Of a DNA stretch of 20,325 nt, positions 8,264-16,323 are shown one piece after another (the first letter of the stretch is position 1; the number at the start of each line of letters is the position of its first letter). This DNA comes from Ophiothrix spiculata (Eukaryota; Echinodermata; Ophiuroidea; Amphilepidida; Ophiotrichidae). The stretch is taken from assembly GCA_000969725.1 (NCBI GenBank), contig JXSR01S027770.1, one strand, 5' to 3'. The position numbers were made by a program, and so were the translations under genes. The notes below the pieces were generated by a model, which was not told the origin of the DNA, did no database searches, and saw only the letters and a list, made by a program, of their open reading frames with translations.

Positions 8264-9203
8264 GCTCTGTCATGGCCTTTAAAGTCTTTGGTTTTCTTTC
8301 TCTAATAAAGATAGCGATGTCTTTTGGTACACTATGAATAAATTGATCACAAATGAGCATTTCAATAAGACCTTCTTTGTCAGTCTTCTTTGTAGCTAGT
8401 TCAACCCATCTTTGGAAATAATTTTGAATTCTGGTAGCATATTGTGGTCCAGACTCTCCAACATCAGGTTTTGAATATTTGAATTTCTTTCTGAAACCTT
8501 CCTCATGCAATTCATACCTATTCAAAATACATCTTTTCAGATTATCATAATCACTAGCTTGTTCATCACTTAATGAATAGTACACTTCTAAGCCTTTGCC
8601 AGATAAGAGTGCACTCAGAAACACTGCCCATTGATCACGTGGCCAACCTTGTTGGTCAGCATATCTTTCAAAGCGTAATAAATATGCATCAATATTATCT
8701 TTATTTTCATCAAATGGTGGCATTTTCGGTACTTTACCAAATTTAGTTTGAAACACACTTGAACTAGATTTATCATTTGCGCTAATTTTACGTTCTTCCA
8801 ACCTGATCAGTTTTTCCAACAATTCCTCCTCCCTATCCAAAGTTTTTTCCTCTATCCCAGCTTTAAATTCAGCCTCTTTCATTTTAAATTGTAACTGTAC
8901 TTTAAGACTTTCTTCCTCTAACCTAACCTTTTCCTGTTCAATTTACATACGCTCTTCTTCCATTTCTAACTCATGCGCGCGTTCTGCTTCACGTTCTTTC
9001 TGTAGGCTTTCGCGCTCTTTTAGTTGCATTTCTAACTCTTGCTGTTGTCTTTCACGTTCTTTAGCTCTCTCATCGCGTTCAGCATCACGCTGTGTTTTCA
9101 AAAGTGAACGTTCTTCTTTAACAAAATCAAGTAATTCTCTACCTGTAAGGCCCATCTTTTCACCTAACGCTGTTAGTTTCTCTATCTCTAATTGCCCTGA
9201 CAT
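8214..9203 (-). pseudogene. gag: gag (coiled coil plus SCAN-related capsid), interrupted
   Basis: Starts at the ATG at 9203, about 500 bp inside the 5' LTR. Residues 1-86 are a highly charged Glu/Arg/Gln-rich coiled coil. A TAA at 8943-8945 interrupts it, and the same frame continues open to 8214. The downstream part has a charged helix, then a capsid-like helical domain (FGKVPKMPPFDENKDNIDAY, then LRFERYADQQGWPRD and LSALLSGKGLEVYYSL). Its shape recalls the SCAN domain, which is known to derive from Gmr1-like Gag. In an intact element Gag forms the particle. The frame runs out at 8214 and the zinc knuckle is in another frame, so there is a second lesion between 8214 and 8263. Programmed frameshifting is unlikely, because the shift falls before the nucleocapsid rather than at the gag/pol boundary. 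Confidence 0.8.
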
Positions 9204-9699
9204 TTTGATTTTTTAAATCCTATCAGAGATCCTATATATACAGGGGAATAACAACAATTCAAAAAAATAAATGGGGAATAATTTGAACAAATTTCAAATT
9301 GATATCACTTGTGCACTGAAAGAATTTGGAAACACGACTAGCATTTGCCCAAACAAGAAATAATTTGCAAACACGATCGACACCAAGATATAATTGTACG
9401 CTTAATGCTACGGAGTTTCACTTACCCCCTACCACAAAGTGCTTGAACTTGAAGTTCCTCGGGAAAGAATAGATCAGCTACGCCCGTACAATCATCACAG
9501 TCAAGTGCCATTGGATCGATGTTAGCTGAGGATAAAATTGAGAGGATACAATGTAATTCTTGCAAATCTACATATTATGATAAATTATACACTACTGGGA
9601 TAAGTTGTATTTAATTGGTACACGTCTAATTCACGCGATCTTTAAAAACCTGAGTACAACTATTCAACTCGAGTACAATTATATCGCTCTGAGTACAAT
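9204..9699 (-). other. Untranslated leader of the retrotransposon with GAGTACAA repeats
   Basis: Non-coding leader between the primer-binding site and the gag start. Close to the primer site are three copies of GAGTACAAY at 9652, 9671 and 9691 with 19-20 bp spacing. No reading frame of note. Packaging or dimerisation signals would be expected in this region in an intact element; none can be identified by eye. Confidence 0.5.
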
Positions 9700-9717
9700 T
9701 ACCCGGATTCTCCACCA
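9700..9717 (-). other. Primer-binding site of the retrotransposon
   Basis: On the minus strand TGGTGGAGAATCCGGGTA begins 3 nt after the TGACA end of the 5' LTR. The leading TGG pairs with a tRNA CCA tail, and the rest would match a tRNA 3' end reading ...CCCGGATTCTCCACCA. I could not assign the tRNA species. Confidence 0.75.
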
Positions 9718-9720
9718 AAT

Positions 9721-11335
9721 TGTCACGTTAAAACCAAATGTACTATATACGCTACAATAAAAAAACTAGACCAGAATAGATTTAATAAATTAAACTTATA
9801 TATTCTTTCTTGATTCTCAAAATAAAGAGGTATGTACAAATTACATTAATAAAAGAAATTTCTTTATGAAATATCGAAAATATTTGAGCTCATAAAATTT
9901 GATCTTGTTTTGGATTAAATGGTTTTGTTTTACTCAAAAATAAATTAGTGCACTTCCCTTTAATAAAATGTTAAAGCCGGCGTACGCGAAAACTGAGGTG
10001 ATGCTCTTAAAAACGTTGACGCCTCATGTCGTTGAAAACTCGCCGAATCACACACAAATCAAAGTCCATCTTTAAAGAAAAGTCTTGGAGTTCCTATATC
10101 AGATACGAAATCGTTGATGATGATAACAGTCAAAATAATGGTAATGATAATGGCCCCAAATCACAGTAACGGTAACTTCTCAAAAACGTTCCAAATAACG
10201 GTAACGGCCAAATTACGGTGGACTACAGAAAAATCAAACCAAGTAAAGTACACTAAGTCTCTGAATGACTTCTGTATGTCCGAAATTGGTTATAACAATT
10301 ATACATGTGATTTTAATCACCATTTCTTTACAGTTCAGAGCGTCCATAATTTAGTCATTAAACATGACCTATGAAAATATTTCCAAAAATCAGTTTTAAA
10401 ACTTTCTCTCATTTTATCAGAGAATTTATAATTTACAAAATTAAATTTCCATCATTCTATAAATGATTATTTACATTTCATCAGCATGGTTGAACTTGAA
10501 TTGGATTTACATTATTTTGCTAATTAATAATTAAATTTCAAGTTCATAATTCATAATAACCAAAAATTGTTTAAAATTTCAACTGAATATTCATCTTCAA
10601 TGTGAATTTCAAAATGCGTGGACACATTTTTCAGTATCTAACTCTTCAATCCATTTCAAAACATTTGTGGAAATTTGGGAAAATACTTGTGAAATTTAAT
10701 GTCAACATGGTAATACTAAAAACATTAAATTTACTAATTAAACCATAATATCAAACTTACATGCAATAATGATGACTCGTGGACTACTGGTAGTAGAGTT
10801 GCCTCACACCACACCCATCACCAGCCAACATCGACCCAGCTTTCCTTGGCAGCATCTGCATTGTCCCACGATGAACCTCAAGTTCAATGATGAAGTTTGC
10901 TTCTCGGCAAGCAAACATTTCATATATTAGACAACTCCACGCCAAACTATCCACATTCTACATGGAAATAACTCTAAAACATTGCAGAGTCTTCCAATGT
11001 GGACGCGTAATTAAAGGCCTGGTGTCGACTTGTGGTTTGCAAACTCAATACATGATGTTACACCAGCTAGTCATTTAGCACAAAGTGAGGTCCAAATATC
11101 ATTTCAACCAACTCCCCACCATAAAATTAATGCAATTTTATAACTGAGCGAACATTTCAAATAAGATGAATTGAACACAAGATTTATATTCAAATTGGAA
11201 AAAGTTGTATGTGAAAGCTTTTCACATCAATAATTCCATACAAAAGAAACACGATTTGAAACTAGTCTATCTTTGACTATGGGAAGTTAACACTGAAAAT
11301 ATTAGACTTGACTTGGAGATCTTATGAACCTGACA
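9721..11335 (-). repeat. 5' LTR of the retrotransposon
   Basis: A 1615-bp repeat of 3260-4788 with identical termini (TGTCA...TGACA). It contains about 72 bp near 10657-10728 and about 15 bp near 10154-10168 that the other LTR lacks. The promoter for the element would be in this copy, directed toward lower coordinates. The 63- and 86-codon plus-strand open stretches (10887-11078, 10114-10374) are not genes. Confidence 0.93.
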
Positions 11336-11340
11336 CTTAT
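11336..11340. repeat. Target site duplication CTTAT (right)
   Basis: Five bases directly after the LTR terminus, identical to 3255-3259. Confidence 0.9.
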
Positions 11341-11560
11341 ATCATGAATGGTAACACTTTGATTGATTTCAAATTGTGTAGTTAGGTAGAGCAGATATTA
11401 TTTGTTAGTTATAATAAGAAAACAGTCTGGGTAATGGATTGACCTATACAGGGTGCTGCCAGAAACTTTGGCATTTTTCATAAATCCAGAATACCAAAGA
11501 TGCACCAAATTTTATAGCAATCATGTTACATGAACACTACCATTACAGCATTTGTTATAT
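11341..11560. other. Intron 2 DNA between retrotransposon and repeat array
   Basis: AT-rich non-coding sequence. No domain or RNA gene is seen. Repeat-like sequence begins around 11450. Confidence 0.4.
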
Positions 11561-12660
11561 GTAGATGCCATTTGTTCTGAGATCCAAGATGGCCGCACAA
11601 ACACGATTTTAGGCACAAAATGGGTTAAACATGCTTTTAAATGGTACCAATCATATGGAATGTTCATGATAATTGATGAAAAAATTAGAAATTTTATTTC
11701 TTCCCCCTCCCCCCCCCAAAAAAAAAAAAGGTGTTGGCATATTTCAAATTCAATATGGAGCTTGTATTGATATTCAAAATGGCCGCCAAAATGTGATTTT
11801 ATGGATTAGAGACAATTAAAAACAGTATCAAATCCACGAAATGTTCAAAATATTTGATGGAAAATGGCTTTGAGGGTAACAAATAGCCTTTCTTCTTAAA
11901 TAAGGGTGTTAGCATGTTTCAAATTCTATATGGAGCCTGTACAAAGATTAAAAATGACCGCCGAAATACTCATCTCAATCTAGTTTTGAGCCTAAAATCG
12001 TATATCAGCGACCGTTTTGGATCTCAGTACAGGCTCCATATTGGATATGGAACATACTAACACCCATATTTGAGAATAAACTGATATTTTGGCAGCCATT
12101 TCGGATTTCGGAACAGGTTTAAAATGGATTTGAAACATGCTAGCACCATTATTTGAGAAGAAATGCTATTGAAAATTTTGAACATTTGGTAGTTTGATAC
12201 TATTTTTAAATGCCACTAACCAATTTTCGTACATAAAACATATTTTGGCGGCCATTTTGAATCTCAGTTCAGGCTCCAGATTGAATTTGAAACATGCTAA
12301 CACCTTTAATTGGGAAGAAATGATCTAATGTTTACACTCACAGCCATTTTCCATCGAATATTTTGAACATTTGGTGGTTTTGATACTATTTGTAAGTGCC
12401 TCTTACCCTTTTTTGGTGTCTAAAATCATATTGTGGCGGCCATTTTGATCTCAGAACAGGCTCTATAATTAGATTTGAAACATGCTAACAACCTTATTTG
12501 AGAAGAAATGCTACTATTGTTACCCTCAAAGCCATTTTCCATCAAATGTTTTGAACATTGGTGGTTTTGATACTGTTTTGAAGTGCCGTCTAACCCATAT
12601 TTGCGCATAAAAACACATTTGGTTGTCATTTTGAATCTCAGAACAGGTGCCATTTTAATT
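11560..12660. repeat. Inverted array of about 187-bp diverged repeats
   Basis: Units share a GGCGGCCATTTTGA(A)TCTCAG...CAGGCTC core, then GAAACATGCTAACACC, TTGAGAAGAAATG, AGCCATTTTCCATC and GAACATTTGGTGGTTTTGATACT. In the right half they are in plus orientation, with cores at 12101, 12247, 12435 and 12621 (steps of 146, 188 and 186). In the left half (11585-11985) the same modules appear reverse-complemented, for example GATGGCCGC at 11588 and AAAATGGCCGCC at 11777. The turning point is near 11990-12010. The 75-codon minus frame at 12426-12653 is part of the repeat. No transposase is present, so this may be an internal piece of a foldback or satellite-like element. Confidence 0.75.
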
Positions 12661-13234
12661 TTAATACAAGCTTACAATACAAATAGGGGGCAAATAAACT
12701 TGTTGTTACCCAAAATGTTATTTCCTGCTGATTATTTATGATATCAGCCGGTTTAAAAGCTGTTTTGGTCGATTTTAAGAAAATCGGCTATTTTGGTAGC
12801 CATTTTGGTGGCCATCTTGAATTTGAAACATGTTTTTGAAATAATTTAGAGTCAGATGTATTTTTATAGCTTCAAAAGCCATTTCCCTATAATAATTGTG
12901 AAGTGAATAGGAGTGGGGTAAGTGTACAGTGTTATCAATTATTCACCACAAATCAAGGGTAAATTTTGCCATATTCCATTTAAACTATGAAGTGTGAAAG
13001 AAAAAATGACAAAATTAAATTTTTCAATCATTTATTTCTAACCGGAGTAAATATCCCACATGTTTTTCTTATACATGATTGAGCAAAGATATGTACATCA
13101 AAATAAAAAAAAAACAATATTTCAGAAAACACTACATTGATCGAGTCTCAAAAAAATTTGTACAGGGTGTGCCACACAAATTTCGCAGTAAAGGACCTTT
13201 CTCTATCCCTAAAAAAGGCAAATTTGGGTGCATT
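12661..13234. other. Intron 2 DNA with a decayed repeat unit
   Basis: Around 12798-12835 there is another diverged pair of GGTAGCCATTTTGG / GGTGGCCATCTTG motifs followed by GAAACATGTTT, a remnant of the array to the left. The remainder is AT-rich with no gene. The 68-codon frame at 13079-13285 runs into the neighbouring MITE and has no coding character. Confidence 0.4.
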
Positions 13235-13403
13235 CAGGGGTGTGAGAGCCAGGTGACAAAAAAAGCTGAAAATAGCTTGAAATAGTGACAAAATGCTCAA
13301 AACAGGCTGAAAATGAAAGAAAAAGCTGAAATTATGACTCTTTTGAAGGCATAAAAAAAGCTGAAATCAGCTAAAAAGCTGAACTCTCACACCCCTGTGC
13401 ATT
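13229..13403. mobile_element. Short hAT-like MITE with TGCATT target duplication
   Basis: A 163-bp element (13235-13397) with perfect 14-bp terminal inverted repeats, CAGGGGTGTGAGAG and CTCTCACACCCCTG. It is flanked directly on both sides by TGCATT (13229-13234 and 13398-13403). The interior consists of repeated AAAGCTGAAA-type motifs. CAGGGGTG termini are typical of hAT elements, but those usually make 8-bp duplications and only 6 bp match here, so the superfamily is tentative. There is no coding capacity. Confidence 0.8.
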
Positions 13404-14057
13404 GGGTCTGTGACAAAAACACACTCATCGATATACCTAAAATGGCGAAATTATACCCCAAAACCGTGGAACATACCCGTATATCAACCTAATGTGTGAA
13501 TTTTTTTTTTCCTATTTCAAAGTTTAGAGCAAATTATTTCAACAAAATCAGAAAAGAGTGGAATTTGTAATAGTATGATTCGGAACGTTAACGGTAAAAA
13601 ATTCTAATGGCAACACTTGATATGTAAAGTCAAGAAGTGCCTTTTTTACTACAAATAACTTTGGTCTTGACAAACGATGAGAAAATTCCCCTATTTCCAG
13701 CCCTGGAAGTGAGATTTAACTTTAAATGGGTCAAATCTTTAATTGGTGTTTTCAATGGCAACAAGAAATATCAGGATGTTCATTTTTGACATTGTCTGCC
13801 CTTGCTTGATTTTACCAGGACTTAGGTCTTACTTTTTTTTTGATTCTTTTTAAATCAAATTATTTGTCATTTTTCTTGGTAAAGACTTATATGAAAAGTA
13901 TTGGGTAACCATGATAACTAGGCTATTTTTTGAATTTTATTATTCAAATTATCAAAAACAAAGAAAAAAGAAAAAATTCAATTGCCTTTCCTTTTCTTTC
14001 ATACTTCTTAAATTTTTGAGGGTATCTGTCCCCCTCTTGAAATTTACGGGGAATCAG
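13404..14057 (+). other. 3' part of predicted intron 2
   Basis: AT-rich sequence with poly-T and poly-A tracts and no reading frame of note. At the very end is a pyrimidine stretch (CCCCCTCTTG, about 14030) followed by ...AATCAG, the proposed acceptor for the B-box exon. A poly-C run lies just beyond it. Confidence 0.4.
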
Positions 14058-14249
14058 TGATGCCCCCCCCCCCCCGGCTTCCGACGCCTATGTGTATTTG
14101 TGAGGGTAGTAACATCAAGGCAACAGTCAGATGTATGGATTGCAAACTGTACTCCTGTGATACATGCCATACTTTACACAGTCTTTATACAGTAAAACAC
14201 AAAGTGGTTAGGATGGAAGATCTACCTAGACATGTCAAATATCACACAG
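14058..14249 (+). CDS. Exon 3: B-box zinc finger
   Basis: Encodes residues 139-202 of the predicted protein with a B-box type zinc-binding domain, as in TRIM proteins. Candidate ligands are C151, C153, C164, C167, C172, C175, H179 and H186, and the usual HKVV-xx-EDL ending is present. The first pair is C-x-C rather than the common C-x2-C/H, though the span from first to third Cys is normal, so zinc site 1 may be altered. The proposed acceptor is AATCAG|TG, in phase 1 and matching exon 2. Just inside it a run of about 12-13 C encodes Pro4; the exact C count shifts the boundary by one base. The donor is either CAG|GCAATA at 14249/14250 (a GC-AG intron, phase 1) or a weaker A|GTATAC at 14282/14283, also phase 1. 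No RING domain is seen upstream. Confidence 0.6.
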
Positions 14250-14386
14250 GCAATAATTTGTTACATATGCTGTTTGTATTTAGTATACAGAATCTGATTC
14301 TGAATATAATACAGCAATTAAATTGTTACAATTGCTGCTGGTAGTTTAACTTATTTGTGCAATTTGTCTTTTTGTTTGATATACAG
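14250..14386 (+). other. Predicted intron 3 (GC-AG type)
   Basis: A 137-bp intron starting GCAATA after CAG and ending with a strong acceptor TTTTTGTTTGATATACAG. In-frame stops (TAG at 14342-14344) lie between the B-box and the propeller, so a splice is required to join them. Within it TATACAGAATCTG at 14284-14296 duplicates the true acceptor and exon start TATACAGAATCTG at 14380-14392. Confidence 0.5.
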
Positions 14387-15240
14387 AATCTGAAAAACCA
14401 TTGCCTGATATGTTGAAGAAGGATGCACCTGGTAAACCATGGAAACCTATTGGACAATTCAGTACCGGTGATTTCAATAAACTGTGTGGACTGGCAATAG
14501 ATCAAGATGATAACATTGCAGTATGTAGTTCGGGAAAAGGTGTGAAAGTGTTTGACAGAGAAGGCCATGTGAAGTCTACTCTGTATGATTCCCCTGGGTC
14601 AGTAAGTGTTGGTGTGTTGCCTGGTAAGAAATATGTAACTGCACCACTTGGAACAAAGCAAATCAAAATATGTGATTCACAAGGGAAGCAGGCAATTATC
14701 TGGCCTATTACCAATATGAATAATAAGGCATCTCCTGTCAATTCACTTACTGTTGATTCTAACAATAAGATAATAGTAGGTCAGATTTATAAAACCATAT
14801 CCATCCACAATGCAGATTGTTCTCTCATCTCTAAGTTTCCAACACAGTCCACGCCATACCGCCTTGCAGCTACCTCCAATGGAGAGATAGTCAGCTCATT
14901 CTATGGTATTGAAGTAAAACAAAGAACATTTGTACAGCTGATGGATTACAGTGGTGGTAATGTGAGGGTTATCCAGCCTCCTGATCATGAGGTCAAAGTA
15001 TGGGAGCCTGGGCATGGGTGTGTGTGCTGTGGAAAAGGGGAGATATTTGTATGCAATGGAGGTATGGGCAATCCTAGTGGTGTATACAGATTCACATCAG
15101 AGGGTGACTACCTGGGCTGTGTTACTACACAGGTTGATATTCCTAGAGGTATAGCACTATCAAGGGATGGCAGAGAGCTGTTTGTTGCTGACTGGTATGG
15201 TCATATCAAAATATTCCAGAGGCCATATGATATTATATAA
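14387..15240 (+). CDS. Exon 4: NHL-type six-bladed beta-propeller, C-terminus
   Basis: Encodes residues 203-486. Six repeats of 28-37 residues each have the NHL/YWTD-like pattern of hydrophobic strand, D-x-x-x-x-I/L-V, then a strand ending K-V/I-F-D: about 233-260 (LAIDQDDNIAV...VKVFD), 273-300, 318-347, 358-393, 407-443 and 453-480 (IALSRDGRELFVADWYGHIKIF). TRIM2/TRIM3/TRIM71-like proteins place this propeller after a B-box, where it binds protein or RNA partners. The exon opens at a strong acceptor (GATATACAG|AATCTG), and its split codon completes to GAA with the phase-1 exon 3. The stop is TAA at 15238-15240. Blade 5 has a Cys-rich stretch (CVCCGKGEIFVC). The filamin domain and RING found in classic TRIM-NHL proteins are absent. 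The 80- and 87-codon minus-strand frames here are shadows. Confidence 0.82.
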
Positions 15241-15324
15241 CTCATACAAAGATTCTAGTCATTTGATTGGTTGAAGGATGTTCATCATTTTTTCCATTTT
15301 CAACTCTTCGACGAGAGTGCATTT

Positions 15325-15365
15325 TTTATTTTCCATTGCACTCGACCCATGCAATGGAAAATAAA
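15325..15365. repeat. Perfect 16-bp hairpin overlapping an AATAAA
   Basis: TTTATTTTCCATTGCA (15325-15340) and TGCAATGGAAAATAAA (15350-15365) are perfect reverse complements around a 9-nt loop. The right arm ends in AATAAA (15360-15365), the first good polyadenylation hexamer after the propeller stop, 120 bp downstream. It may form the 3' end of the host gene or be a repeat remnant: the next palindrome also carries CCATTGCACTC. Confidence 0.6.
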
Positions 15366-15458
15366 CAAAAGCACTGTTTTGAATTTTGCTGATTTTTACT
15401 ATTGTTTGGCCTTAGAAATGCATAAAATAGCAATAATCTCTGTATGAGTTATATAAAA

Positions 15459-15611
15459 CAAATAATGAATGTTTCAATTCGTGCAATGGAAAGAATATTC
15501 TCATGAGATGAAAGATGAAATGTTCCATTTTCGCGCCCTGTAAAATGGAACATTTCATCTTTCATCTCATGAGAATATTCTTCCCATTGCACTCATAACA
15601 TTCATTATTTG
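15459..15611. repeat. Long near-perfect palindrome (foldback element)
   Basis: Arms of about 72 bp (15459-15531 and 15542-15611) around a 10-nt loop CGCGCCCTGT. The pairing is nearly complete from CAAATAATGAATG / CATTCATTATTTG at the outside to GTTCCATTTT / AAAATGGAAC at the centre. Non-coding; probably a hairpin-type MITE. Confidence 0.85.
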
Positions 15612-15752
15612 TATACCATACATGTGTAGTTTTACTTAATTACAAGGATTAACCTCTAACATATATACAATTGTTCCTGATTTGCACTTAGTTATTTATT
15701 TAGTAAGTTTTTTCTGCTTAGACCAAATTGTAATGTGAGGTAAGATGTATTT
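15612..15752. other. Non-coding flank, left half of a repeat split by insertion
   Basis: The last 35 bp (TTAGACCAAAT...GATGTATTT) resemble 16479-16514, where the same sequence continues without interruption. This marks the insertion point of the adjacent element. Confidence 0.5.
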
Positions 15753-16323
15753 GAAGAGCTGAATTGCAAAACGGCTAAGAGACCATTTGTTCAAAAATGA
15801 GTTTTTGATACAAACCTTCAACTTGTGCATCATCCTGACACAAAAATTTGTTGAAAAAAAATTGCTAAGTGGGTTAAAACCACGAAGATGTTACTTTTAT
15901 GCCCAAATATGGACATTGTATGACCATATTTGGGCATTAGAGGGCATAATGCCTATATATGGTAACTTTTTTTTATTAAACATGACCTGATGTTGAAATT
16001 TGGTATTTGTAAAGTACAATCATAACCTAATGAAGAATTGAAAAAGACATTTTGCCAAAATTTAGAATATAGGTGGTTCCTAAGTTGAAATTTGATGAGT
16101 TTCCCTGCAAAACGGCTTACATCCATTTTCCGCAAAAAGGCAATTAATAAGAAACTATTTGATGAATTATCTAAATTACACCTTATTTCTAAAGACATAT
16201 TCGTACAGAATTACTAAAATCATTATCAGGAATTTTGCAACACATTTTGATGCCCTAGCAGTTTTTTGCCCTTTTCTCAAAAAGTGCAAAATGGATACAA
16301 GCCGTTTTGCAAGTCAACTCTTC
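15753..16323 (+). mobile_element. Non-autonomous TIR element, copy A (571 bp)
   Basis: Bounded by inverted termini GAAGAGCTGAATTGCAAAAC and its counterpart ...TTTTGCAAGTCAACTCTTC, and flanked on both sides by ATTT (15749-15752, 16324-16327). The motif GCAAAACGGCT recurs internally at 16107. A perfect 14-bp hairpin ATGCCCAAATATGG / CCATATTTGGGCAT sits at 15899-15937. A second copy lies inverted at 17955-18539. The short open stretches inside are shared noise with no transposase features. The 4-bp duplication is supported by an empty relative at 16479-16560. The superfamily is not assigned. Confidence 0.8.

Larger units (their letters stand above)
3260..11335 (-). mobile_element. Gmr1-type Ty3/gypsy LTR retrotransposon, defective copy
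   Basis: An 8076-bp element bounded by two related LTRs beginning TGTCA and ending TGACA, and by a CTTAT duplication on both sides. It is oriented on the minus strand, opposite to the host gene, and sits in its predicted intron 2. Reading the minus strand the order is: LTR (9721-11335), primer-binding site, gag, zinc knuckle, protease, integrase, reverse transcriptase, polypurine tract, LTR (3260-4788). Integrase before RT is the Ty1/copia-like order known in the Gmr1 group of Ty3/gypsy elements from deuterostomes. RNase H is absent, and the gag/pol frames are broken in at least three places, so this copy is not autonomous. About 26 LTR mismatches by eye indicate an insertion of modest age. 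Confidence 0.93.

Noticed and set aside
12426..12653. 75-codon minus-strand frame
   Set aside because: It is part of the diverged repeat array, and the corresponding frames in sister units are closed.
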